Of a stretch of 20,763 nucleotides of DNA, positions 1 through 8,942 are shown piece after piece. How positions within the stretch are numbered: position 1 is the first letter of the stretch; each line of letters begins with the position of its first letter. Source of the DNA: Rodentolepis nana (lineage: Eukaryota; Platyhelminthes; Cestoda; Cyclophyllidea; Hymenolepididae). The notes under the pieces were generated by a model. It had not been told where the DNA came from. It worked only from the letters and a program-made list of their open reading frames with translations, and did not search any database. The DNA is taken from assembly GCA_900617975.1 (NCBI GenBank), contig UZAE01013604.1:1-20763 (forward strand), written 5' to 3'. Position numbers and translations under genes: made by a program.

Positions 1-822
1 GGGGGGGGTGGAGATAAAGGACCTCATCATTGCTTCCCTTTGAACTTGTTGCAAACCGCTAGGGGTCTTATTTATGACCCAGGGAGAAAACAAAGAGGGC
101 AAAATTCTCACGAACACAGATTCTCTAATTCAATAATACTATCTAATCTAGTTCATTAGAACGCAAATGGCCTTTTGGTTGTTATTCTAGTTCGTTAATT
201 ATATAATACTTTCAAGGCTATTGGCATAGTTATAATATATACGTGTGTGTGTGTGCATATGTATGAGCATGGAAGTGGCCATAGAGATTGATCCCTTTGA
301 AGTGAGAATTTCAATATTGTCTGGCTACTATTCCAATCCTATCTAACAAATATTCAGGATAAATTTTTAGACAGTTTGCGCTTCGAGCTTCGTGATTGGT
401 TTGGTCAAGGCTAAAAGATGGAATAGAACTCGGAGTATGGAGTCGTTAAATATGAGCATGATTAAAGCCAACAAGAGAGTATATTTGAACGTAGCGCAAC
501 AAGCGTTATCTAGATTATCGCCTTTGAATAAAAATGTTTAAAATGCCCAATTAAAAGTCCACTTATTCAATGGTAGAAATTGTAGGATCTCGATTCTGAC
601 TGACAGAAGGGTCTGAGAAATTCGAGTTGCAAGAGCTGTCTATTTACCTTTAAGGATGTCTTGTCTTTTCGCTCGGCATTACTAAAACTTCACAAGTTGC
701 GATGCTGTCTGAACTTGTATTTCCGTAATCACGCATTTCACAAACCTCTTAGAATTGTTTTATTGTGCCAATAACTCCTATGTTTGAAGGTGAACAGATT
801 TATAAAAAGTTTGGCCTTGATT
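1..822. other. Non-coding stretch, no gene seen
   Basis: AT-rich sequence that opens inside a G-run (positions 1-8). It holds a short GT microsatellite at about 243-254. I see no open frame of useful length, no RNA gene and no repeat shared with the rest of the window. It ends at the target-site duplication of the first short retroposon copy. Confidence 0.5.
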
Positions 823-835
823 TCAATTCAACCTT

Positions 836-1153
836 ATTTATTTATGTCAAATGGCAGGCGTTTTGATGGTCATCATGAGCCCTTTAGTTGACTTCAGGCT
901 TCACGAAGGGGAAGGAACATCAAAGTGAAAAAAAGTCGAGATGGGGGGGGGGGAACAGAAGAGTTTCAAAGACGAAGTTAGAAAAGGTAGGAAAAAGGTT
1001 AGGTGGGTACTGTGAAAGATGTCGAATATGGTATACAGTGGCGTGATGGTAGTTTGAAGTCAGAAGCCCACTGCCGGTTTAAAGACTTTCTTGCCGTATG
1101 AGTATACGTTGCCCCGGGGTGCACCACGTGGAGGTAAGTCTATCGCACACTCC
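836..1153 (-). mobile_element. Short SINE-like retroposon, copy A
   Basis: This is a near full-length copy of the family repeated ten times in this window. Strand is given head to tail: the head (GGAGTGTGCGATAGACTTACC) is at 1153 and the A-rich AAATAAAT-type tail is at 836. It is flanked by an exact 13-bp target-site duplication, TCAATTCAACCTT, at 823-835 and 1154-1166. A target duplication plus an A-rich tail is what LINE-driven target-primed reverse transcription leaves. No protein is encoded. The antisense strand carries an acceptor-like CAG at 855-857 and a donor-like GAG|GTAAGT at 1131-1139. The middle contains a G-run (943-953). No Pol III box A or B was recognised, so the promoter type is unknown. 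Confidence 0.85.
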
Positions 1154-1483
1154 TCAATTCAACCTTTAGGATCACAAAGTTGTACGTTAACGCATCAACA
1201 AAGCTGATATCCAAAGAAGCAAATGCGATCGGTTCAAATGAGTTCTAACATTTCAAGTCCTGATAAAAACCTCGCGACTAGAGTTTCCCTAAAGGACATT
1301 GTGGAAGGGCTGTTGTTGATTGGTTAAAAGATTAAAGACTTGATAATATTCATTTCGCCCTTTTTATTGCACCAATTAAGGAGATGATCACCTTCTCGTT
1401 GAGCGATTAACGCCTATTTTTATTTCCCTCTTAATGGCTCCCTGGGGTTGAGAATTTTATTCGCCTAAAATAAAGTCCTTATT

Positions 1484-1820
1484 TATTTATTTCAAATGGC
1501 AGGCGTTATGATAGCTATCATTAGCCATTTAGCTGACTTCGGGCTTCACAGAAGGAAGGTTCATCAAAGTAGCAGAAAGTCGAGGGGTGGGGATCAGAAG
1601 AGCGATTCACAGATGTAAAAGAGGCAGACAGACACAAAGGTAGAGAATAAGGTAAGATGTGTACTGTGAAAGGGGTCGAATATGACAACCAGGGGGGTCG
1701 TGGAAGTTTGAAGTGAGAAGTCAAAAGCCAGAAGTCAACTGCCGGTTAATAGACTATTTTGCCGTATGAGTATGCGTTGCCCAGGGTGCACCACGTGGAG
1801 GTAAGTCTATCGCACACCCC
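1484..1820 (-). mobile_element. Short SINE-like retroposon, copy B
   Basis: Full-length copy of the same family, head at 1820 and tail at 1484. An 11-bp exact target-site duplication, AAGTCCTTATT, lies at 1473-1483 and 1821-1831. The head keeps the conserved CCACGTGGTGCACCCTGGG core and the outer arms of the foldable 5' domain. The antisense donor-like GAG|GTAAGT has GTAAGT at 1801-1806, and the acceptor-like CAG ends at 1502. The copy has a small local duplication (AGAAGTCAA twice, 15 bases apart, near 1717-1740). The open frames across it are fortuitous and low in complexity. Confidence 0.85.
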
Positions 1821-1831
1821 AAGTCCTTATT

Positions 1832-3741
1832 ACTTTGTCATGATCTTACCTTAAATTTTTTGATACATAAACGAAAACTGACCATATTAAAACTACCTTG
1901 TTCACACAACCTATTTGATTATTGAGATTTAAATTCTATTAACCTTCAGCCAGTTACAACGCGCCGTTTAACTCTATTTTTCGAAAAAATTACGTCATTT
2001 AAATTTACTTTTGATTAAAATTAATTTCACTAAATTTAATTATGAATTAACTCTGGGCATTAATCAGGCCAGGAGTAAATTATGTTGTTCACAAAACTGG
2101 GTCCATAAAAACCGATTGAAATTTTGAAAAAAAAATGGGCCATGGTTTCGCATTATTTATTTCAATCATTTTTTTTCTTGTTGGAAAACCGCGCACACAC
2201 GAGTGCATACGCAGGGAGTTGTGGTAAATACAAAAAAGATCAAAGGATTTCTTTCTGGCTGCCGCACCAAATAAAAAAAATAAACTTATTATATTCGAAA
2301 TAAGTTAACTTAATTTCCGAATCAAACAGTAGCACAACAGGCCTACGCTTGATTAACCTTTATTAATTAGATTTGTGTTAGACGAAATAGGGTTGATTCT
2401 AGTACCTATATTAGAGAAAGAACTAAGAAGTCGGAAAAAATTTTCATTTCTTAAATTGACATATGTTATTATCTTTTGAGGATTGCATGTATGAGTTACC
2501 TGAAATATAATTGGTTTCTTGAAGTTTATAGCAATATATATGCGTTTATTTTTAAAAAGGAATTCCCTAATGCCTTTTTTGGATAAGTATGTGCGTAGTG
2601 CTATCCTTGAGGAAATGATCTGAGGTAAGAGTAGGGTAGATCTGTTCAGGATATCTGATATCAGTTGTTTCTTTCAAAAGATCATTTGAAGAGACGACCT
2701 TGAGGATGACGAGTTGATTTGTGACTTTTCAAAAACCGCTGGCTTTTAAGATTTAAAGCAAATGTAGATCCTGGATAATCGTAGCAACTGAGGCACGGTG
2801 AACCCATCACTGCGGCAGGTTTGCGGTTCCTCACTTCACAATATTTTTCCATGAGGGGGGGTATGGCTTACGCCTTCAGAGGCAGAAATCGCCATTATCG
2901 ACTTTTATAAAGTAGCTATGCTGTATTTAAGGATTCGTAATTTGGTAACTAGGAAGAAACTTCTGGTGTAAAAATGAACTTGCAAAGTTTGTCGCAGCAG
3001 CCCAGAGTCAAAGCCTTCTCCTTTTAAATTGATTTGAGTTTTCCAGATCAAAGTTACTTTATCCGTTGTGTGTCTCTCAATAATAGGTATTGACCTGTCT
3101 TCATGAATAATATAATTATTTGAGGATAATTTACTTAGTAATCGCTTGAAGTGCTAAGATGCATGGAGTTTGAATGGAAATTTGAAATGGAGGCATTATA
3201 GTAGTATTTCTCCTAATACTGTATGTATATTAATCTGCTTCTTTATCAGTGACCCAAATTAAGACTCCAGTCCAGTTTCATCTTACATTGGACACCTAGA
3301 TTCCAGTACCATTCCTCCTACAATTCCTTCATAGAGTGGACAATTTATTAAGAGAGAAAAGAAGATGAGAAGTACTCTGAGAAGAGGCAATGGTGTTGCT
3401 AGGCGGTTACTCATCTGCACAAAAAGCACACACACACGCATTTACAAACGTACGTGTTGGGGGGGGGGGGGGTGAGGGTTTGAAGGAGTTTTATTAGCTC
3501 GAGTCTCTCATTGGGTGACCCTACAGACGGACAGGCAATTTGATTACATAAGAAAGAGAGACGCAGAGATTGAAATGGAGCCGAAGATGCCATTACCCAC
3601 TCCACCCCACTCCCCACCACCCTCTATCACTTATCTTATCTCAAGACGACTACCCAGCAACTAAGTGGCCACCTACTCTCTCCCCCCATAAGTAAAATGA
3701 CATAAACGGGTATTAATTGAATTAAGCAGCTTGTCATATTC
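1832..3741. other. Long non-coding stretch
   Basis: About 1.9 kb of AT-rich sequence with no recognisable gene. It holds poly-A and poly-T runs (about 2126-2180 and 2273-2282), a CA microsatellite near 3426-3438 and a G14 tract at 3459-3472. The open frame overlapping the CA and G tracts on the minus strand is low in complexity and was not taken as a gene. Confidence 0.5.
3459..3472. repeat. Poly-G tract, 14 bases
   Basis: Uninterrupted G homopolymer just after a CA microsatellite. It is one of many G or C tracts in this AT-rich window. Confidence 0.9.
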
Positions 3742-3750
3742 ATTCAACAT

Positions 3751-4032
3751 CGTGGTACATCCTGGGCAATGTATACTCATACGGCAAAAAAGTCTATTAA
3801 ATGGCTCTGGGCAACGTATACTCATACGGCAAATCTATAAACCATTGACTTCTGACGACTTCAAACTACCATCACCTCACTGTATGTCATATTCAAACCC
3901 TTCCACATTACTCTTCTTACCTTTCCTCTGCCTTTTTGTCTGTTTTTCTGTCTCCCTTACATTTGTGAATCATTATTCTGTCCCCCCTCTCAAAACGCCT
4001 GCCATTTGAAATAAATAAATAAAAATATATTT
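3751..4032 (+). mobile_element. Short SINE-like retroposon, copy C (5' truncated, duplicated head)
   Basis: Copy of the same family on the plus strand. The first part of the head, including the donor complement, is missing, and it starts inside the CGTGGTGCACCC core. The tail is AAATAAATAAATAAAA. A 9-bp duplication, ATTCAACAT, lies at 3742-3750 and 4033-4041. The head core occurs twice in tandem, 45 bases apart (CTGGGCAA at 3762 and 3807). A segment upstream of the tail, including the AGCCC...GGGCT stem-loop, is deleted, so CCCCTCT joins directly to CAAAACGCCTGCC. 5' truncation fits aborted reverse transcription. The antisense acceptor-like CAG remains (complement of 3999-4001). Confidence 0.85.
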
Positions 4033-4041
4033 ATTCAACAT

Positions 4042-5025
4042 AACTCAAAGCATTATTTCGCTTTTTTTAATAAAATTTAAGAATATTAAGAGACAAAGAA
4101 AGTATACAAAGGAAAGCTAGACCATTTGTTAAGGTAAATGTAGGTTATCATTAATAGTATCCCTCAAAATGATTAGCAGAGAAATAGTAAATCGAACTCA
4201 AATAAGGTGAACATCACTGAGATATGCTATAGAGTTTGCATTCTTTCAATTTTCGCATTCACCTGAACGTAATTATAAGAAGATGCAGCAAAATCACAGT
4301 GGTGTATTAACCATTAAAAACCGATAAATTTGATCGATAATGTAATTGACAACTGAGCTATGGACGGCTCAATACTTAAAGTATTTAAAAAAGCCTAAGG
4401 TTGTTGCTGTCATGACTGCATTATCAATATTCAACCGAATTCAATTCCTCTGCTGTTGCAGTCGCTTCCACGTGATTAGACCTTTTAAGGCTTTGAAATA
4501 CAAGTGGAAAGATATCTAAACTCAGACCCACATGCGGCAACTTTTGTGACAACTTTTCTTTCCTGGCTCTTTATGCTTAAAAGGCGGCAATCACGTTCGT
4601 GAATTACTATAAATGTCTGCATTTCGGGCGTAGAAAACAAAACTCTTGACTTGGCCCCAATTAAAGTTGTCCAAATAATTCAATTTAAAATCGTCACTTT
4701 GTAGCAAGATCAAACATCTGGCAATCAATCGGTCACACACTGACCCCTCCCCCCAAACTTCTCCTCCATTTTACGGTAATAATAATCAATATTAATAAGT
4801 ACCCAGTTAAATCCACATTACTTACGATTTTCATTTGGGAGACATTCGATTGGAATGCATGACTGTTCAACTGTCCGAACGATCCTCGTAATCGAATTCA
4901 CTTCAAAATACCTCATTCTGCATTGTCTGGTGCATAAGAATTGGGAAAGAGCCAAACCAAAGTGGCTCATTTATGACTGGTGTTTTATGAATTTTCGATT
5001 AATTGTAGTTGACTATTGAAGTTCA
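4042..5025. other. Non-coding stretch
   Basis: About 1 kb of AT-rich sequence. I see no gene, no RNA gene and no repeat shared with other parts of the window. A C-rich patch lies at about 4744-4757. Confidence 0.5.
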
Positions 5026-5037
5026 AAGTTTACAAAT

Positions 5038-5360
5038 TTATTTATTTAAAATGGCAGGTGTTTCGATAGTTATCGCTAGTCCTTTAGCTGACTTCGGGCT
5101 TCACAGGGGGGGGGGAAGGAACATCAAATTAACCGAAAGACGAGGGGTGGGGAACAGAAGAGTGTTCCAAAGATGCAAAAGAGACAGACACAAAGGTCGA
5201 GAGTAGGGTAAGCCGAGTACTGTAAGTGGTAGAATATGACATACAGTGGGGTGATGGTAGTTTGAAGTCAGAAGTCAACTGCCGGTTTGTAGACTTTTAG
5301 GCCGTATGAGTATACATTGCCCAGTGTGCACCACTTGGAGGTAAGTCTGTCGCACACCAC
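5038..5360 (-). mobile_element. Short SINE-like retroposon, copy D
   Basis: Full-length copy, head at 5360 and tail at 5038. The flanks AAGTTTACAAAT (5026-5037) and AAGTTTAAAAAT (5361-5372) form a 12-bp target duplication with one mismatch. The head is more diverged (CCAAGTGGTGCAC instead of CCACGTGGTGCAC), which breaks the E-box-like palindrome, but the antisense donor is kept (GTAAGT at 5341-5346), as is the acceptor-like CAG at 5055-5057. One outer-stem pair changes from U-A to a wobble pair. A G-run lies at about 5106-5115. The open frame over its right half is a by-product. Confidence 0.85.
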
Positions 5361-5889
5361 AAGTTTAAAAATAAGTTCTGGTCCATCTAGATAGCGAGTG
5401 AAGATGGCATTTCTGACTCGTGCAAGGAACAAGAATTCAATTTGAACTACCCACCTCACTACATCTTCTATAAATTTAGATTCTGCTAATTTAGGGCTAT
5501 CAATATGCTCTTTTTAAAATTCAAGTCAGTCCTGAGATGAATTCTATTCGTCCAAAAAATTTATCTAATGAGATTGAACTTATGTTAGTAGTAAACATCA
5601 AATTGGTAGACCTACAAACAGTGCCAAAATCGCGCTTAAGGCGGACAAAGGTCTGCTAGGTGATAACGCAACTTCCATCTGCCAAACGATCGACCGATCG
5701 ATGGTCAATCAGCCGGTTGACGGAGTGTCGGAATGAATCATGCATTCCTATCTATGGTCTTATTTGTCCCACTTTTTGACTTAATTACGTGACTATTCTC
5801 GTGTAGCAACAAACAGACAGAAGAAATTGAGAAGTAAGAAGACCTTGGCTCCTTTTTCTCACCCTCTATTGTTTTCTCGCTATTCTCCA

Positions 5890-5907
5890 CCCCCCCCCCC
5901 CCCCCCC
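5890..5907. repeat. Poly-C tract, 18 bases
   Basis: Uninterrupted C homopolymer in the GC-richer patch. Confidence 0.9.
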
Positions 5908-6013
5908 ATTTTGTTTAAATGAGTGCATGCGCGCTATCGTGGGTGTTTTAAATTTCACCGGCTGGTTAGATTTCCACGTGTGTGTACTCTTGTAGATGCA
6001 TTGTCACCCTTCC

Positions 6014-6046
6014 TCCCTCCCTCCCTCCCTCCCTCCCTCCCTCCCT
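6014..6046. repeat. (TCCC)n microsatellite
   Basis: About eight perfect TCCC units, followed by TGCC. Confidence 0.95.
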
Positions 6047-6091
6047 GCCTTCCCTGAACTATGGCGCCAACGAGGCAGTTATGAAGACATT

Positions 6092-6107
6092 TGTGTGTGT
6101 GTGTGTG
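6092..6107. repeat. (TG)8 microsatellite
   Basis: Eight perfect TG units. Confidence 0.9.
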
Positions 6108-6562
6108 CCGCTGCAGAGCACGAAGATAAAGAAGGCCGCCGCCTTGCGATGGCAGAAATGAGTTCAGCGATATAAGAAAGAGGAGGTAGATGGGGGGAGC
6201 ATCGTAAATGCTTTATGAAATATAAATATGTGCGAAATTAACTGATAATTCAGATCAGTAAGGTAGATTTCAGATCAGAAAAAGTACTTATTGTTGGTTA
6301 AGTACCAGTGTAGAGCACCAAAAGTGATAAAGGAGAGGATGAATTGAGTAAGTATATTAGTTCAATAGGAAGTACTTAAAGGTGTGAAGGAAAAAGTCTA
6401 CAAAAGAAGTTGTTGGCTATTCATAGATGAAGCAGATGGAAGGAACTGTAGATAGAAGGTAATGTGCTAGAGGACCTGAACGTAGAAGTTGGGGAGAAAA
6501 GAGCTTCATTGGAGTCAGGCCTGCTTGTAAATAGGGAGATTAAGGGGGGATGGAGCGGGAGG

Positions 6563-6563
<1 letters not shown>

Positions 6564-6593
<30 letters not shown>
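6564..6593. repeat. Poly-G tract, 30 bases
   Basis: Uninterrupted run of 30 G. Joint longest homopolymer in the window with the C30 tract at 19785-19814. Exact length is uncertain in any assembly. It could form a G-quadruplex and is a plausible length polymorphism. Confidence 0.9.
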
Positions 6594-6594
<1 letters not shown>

Positions 6595-6730
6595 AACAGA
6601 GATAGACTCAGCGGTTGAGATAGTTAATATGTTAACAACTCTGATTACTTTACACCCGATGGCATTTTAGGAGAAGGCTTCACCAATAAGTCGTCGTAAT
6701 TAACATAACAAAGACCTTATTTTGCAAATA

Positions 6731-7155
6731 AGGGGTGTGCGATAGACTTACCTCCACGTGGTGCACTCTGGGCAACGTATACTCATACGGCAAAAGAGTC
6801 TATTATTTGGCAGTTGACTTCAGACTACCATCACTCCACTCCATGTCATATTCTACCACTTTCACAGTACTCATCTTCTGTATGTCATATTCTACCACTT
6901 TCACAGTACTCATCTTACCTTTTCTCTACCTTTGTGTCTGTCTGTCTCTTTTACATCTTTGAACTACTCTTCTGTTCCTCCTCTCCACTTTTTCTCACCT
7001 CTGTTCTCCCTCTCGAATTTTTCTCACTTTGATGTTTCTATCCCTCTGTGAAGCCCGAAATCAGCTAAATGGCTAATGATGACCCTCTGTGAAGCCCGAA
7101 GTCAGCTAAAGGGCTAATGATAAGTGTCATAAAGCCCGCCATTTGAAATAAATAA
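6731..7155 (+). mobile_element. Short SINE-like retroposon, copy E (expanded by internal duplications)
   Basis: Longest copy of the family (425 bp), with a complete head (GGGGTGTGCGATAGACTTACC from 6732) and an AAATAAATAAA tail. The flanks ATTTTGCAAATA (6719-6730) and ATTTTGGAAATA (7156-7167) make a 12-bp target duplication with one mismatch. The extra length comes from three separate tandem duplications. A 39-bp unit lies at 6843-6881 and 6882-6920, a 29-bp unit at 6972-7000 and 7001-7029, and a 41-bp unit containing the tail stem-loop at 7042-7082 and 7083-7123. ACTTAC at 6746-6751 is the complement of the donor motif. The acceptor-like motif is lost by substitution (GCCCGCC instead of GCCTGCC). 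Confidence 0.87.
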
Positions 7156-7620
7156 ATTTTGGAAATAATGATCCCTTTCTATCACTAACTCTTGATGCTG
7201 TAGCGATGACGAGATATTCCAATCTAGGGGTTTACTGATAAGCACTGTGAACAACCTGGAGACCAACGGGAGTGGGGGGGGGGTAGGAATGCCTCTTGTT
7301 CGCGGATTTATGAAGGAATCTTTGTTAACTTATGACCTTAAAGGGGTATTCTGGTCTAGAGACATGAATTTTACGTCATTTTTGAAGTGCTGTAAAAAAT
7401 TATGCATTATTTTTATTATCAATTTTTTGATACATTATTTATTCACATTAGAAGCATACAAAAAAATTAAAAAATAAAATTTAAATTTAAAATTCGGTTA
7501 GTTATCAGCTGATCGAGTTGGGCGTCTCAAAACCATGGTGCGTGACCATATCCACGATTTAAACTCTCCAAGCAATGTGAAATCAAAAAATAAAAAAGAT
7601 TATCAATCTACAATTCTGTC

Positions 7621-7780
7621 TCTATGTCCGGAACTACGGAAAAGTTTTAGAAATATTTTTTTACAAAATGGCGACTGTCTAAAGAAAAAAACATTTTTAT
7701 ACCACTTTTTTGAACATTCTTCGATTTTTTAAAAATAGTAAAAATAAAAATTTGTGGGTGGCCGTAGTTCCGGACATAGA
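7621..7780. repeat. 19-bp perfect inverted repeat inside the DNA transposon
   Basis: TCTATGTCCGGAACTACGG at 7621-7639 is the exact reverse complement of 7762-7780, with 122 bases between the arms. It could form a stem-loop or be a pair of protein-binding sites. It could also mark the ends of a smaller nested insertion, but no target duplication is clear. Confidence 0.8.
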
Positions 7781-7948
7781 CAAGTCCCTAAGAAGACTCT
7801 CTTAAAATTTCAAGTAAATCGGTTTGGCAGAATCTGAGAAATCGTGGGTATCAGATTCAAAAAAACAGTTTTGAGAAAAACGCGTTTAAAGTTTCAAGTA
7901 AATTTTTGCAGTCTACGTCATAAAATTATGTTTTTAACTTACATTTAT

Positions 7949-8590
7949 TCAATCTGCTATTCCTGCTGCATAAATCGGACCTTCCTCGACTTCGAAAAAA
8001 CTATTTTTGGCGTCTCTGTTTTCTATTCGAGCAGTTCTGGCCTCCTTTGTTGCGCTGGATGCTCGTTTCTTAGAGCGGTCAATCCGCGCGTTGTCTCGTC
8101 TGATATCAAAGACATGCGCTTCTGAACCAATTTTCACTCCCATAATCGTCATCATCCTCAATATCGGCATGAATCCTTCATTAAAAATACCACAAAGTAC
8201 ACACAGCAATAAATGTTGCAATTTCAATGATCTGAGACCCGGAATGGATATGCTTTGGAGCGAAAGTCCATATCAGCGAGTTTTGAGACCCATTATTATC
8301 TTGAGTTTCTGAACCCAAACATCGAATCAATAACTCTTCTGATGATAAACTTCGAAGGATTTGTCAACTAATGGCATGATGGAATGTAGCGTAGACTATT
8401 GCAACTGCATTGTAATGCAATTTTGAACCCGAGTCCGCTTTGAGCCGTTCTTGAAAATAAAATCTCATTGTTGCATGTAGTACACGAAATAAACGAAGTA
8501 TTGCTGAAAAGACCGTGAAAAACTCCAAAACACAGTAGCCTCTTCATAATTTGATTTCCTCAATTTTTTTGCTGATGCACTCGTAAAACT
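7949..8590 (-). pseudogene. Transposase remnant, Kolobok/Mutator-like domain, frame-broken
   Basis: C-terminal part of a DNA transposase, read on the minus strand in at least four pieces. The order is: a short piece with SASAKKLRKS (about 8587-8540); a piece with CTTCNNEILF and SGLGFKIALQC (about 8520-8398), a zinc-ribbon-like CxxC stretch followed by GLGFK; a piece with SEELLIRCLG and NSLIWTFAPKHIHSG (about 8370-8199); and a last open piece of about 85 codons with IFNEGF and a basic C-terminal region ending EEGPIYAAGIAD before the stop at 7949. The pieces are colinear with the C-terminal half of Kolobok-type transposases as I know them. There is a TGA between the second and third pieces and an indel near 8199. 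The N-terminal half is missing. It cannot make a working enzyme. Confidence 0.6.
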
Positions 8591-8623
8591 GGTGTTTTCC
8601 TGTTCCGTAAATCTATTGTCGTT

Positions 8624-8625
<2 letters not shown>

Positions 8626-8659
<34 letters not shown>

Positions 8660-8663
8660 AGAC

Positions 8664-8696
<33 letters not shown>
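8626..8696. repeat. Compound (AT)n-(GATA)n microsatellite
   Basis: (AT)15 at 8626-8655, then about nine GATA units with an initial variant GACA at 8661-8696. It lies inside the Kolobok-like element. An open frame running through it gives only an Ile/Tyr/Ser repeat and is not a gene. Confidence 0.95.
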
Positions 8697-8942
8697 TAAC
8701 GGAACAAAAGGGCTTACTAAGAAATATGGATTCAGGTAGTCGGAGAACCCATTATGTCTTTTGTTCGATTAGTTGCAGCCCAACCGATTTGGATGCCTGC
8801 TCAGCAAAATACTTTTATCTCCAAAAATAATTTGAATTTTGAAAAATCCTCTCGTAGACATATTCTTAAATAGTTAAACTATGAAAATATGCAAAAAAAT
8901 TTTGAAATTTTTTTCTTTTTCTAGACCAGAATACCCCCTTAA

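Larger units (their letters stand above)
5373..6718. other. Non-coding stretch with a GC-richer, simple-repeat core
   Basis: No gene was recognised. The part from about 5630 to 6190 is richer in GC than its surroundings. It contains CGATCG-type palindromes near 5687-5702, a C18 tract, a TCCC microsatellite and a GT microsatellite. It could be a regulatory region, but nothing in the sequence proves this. From 6190 to 6718 the sequence is plain apart from a G30 tract. Confidence 0.4.
7342..8938 (-). mobile_element. Kolobok-like DNA transposon, defective, TTAA target
   Basis: A 1597-bp element with a TTAA duplication at 7338-7341 and 8939-8942. Terminal inverted repeats are AGGGGTATTCTGGTCTAG (7342-7359) and the complement of 8921-8938, matching at 17 of 18 positions. 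The minus strand carries fragments of a transposase in different frames (separate entry). TTAA duplications are made by piggyBac and Kolobok superfamilies. The protein fragments point to Kolobok, whose transposase carries a Mutator-like domain, rather than to piggyBac. The left 600 bases are non-coding and contain a 19-bp inverted repeat. A compound AT/GATA microsatellite sits at 8626-8696. The element cannot be autonomous. Superfamily assignment rests on recognition by eye. Confidence 0.75.

Noticed and set aside
836..1153. Reading the short retroposon as a MITE (DNA transposon)
   Set aside because: The ends are not inverted repeats of each other, target duplications vary in length, the tail is AAAT-rich and 5' truncation occurs. 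All of these favour retroposition.
3731..4009. 92-codon plus-strand open frame
   Set aside because: It lies almost entirely within retroposon copy C. Similar frames in other copies are not conserved in phase.
5687..5735. CGATCG palindromes and GTCAA/TTGAC pair
   Set aside because: The arms are short and no larger symmetrical structure or repeat was found.
6464..7032. Short plus-strand frames rich in Gly or in Ser/Leu/Tyr
   Set aside because: One is translated from the G30 tract and the others from internally duplicated retroposon copy E.
8007..8312. 101-codon plus-strand open frame inside the DNA transposon
   Set aside because: It is the opposite-strand shadow of the transposase remnant, and its product resembles nothing known.
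8465..8707. 80-codon minus-strand open frame
   Set aside because: More than a third is an AT/GATA microsatellite translated as Tyr/Ile/Ser. Only a short internal part fits the transposase remnant.
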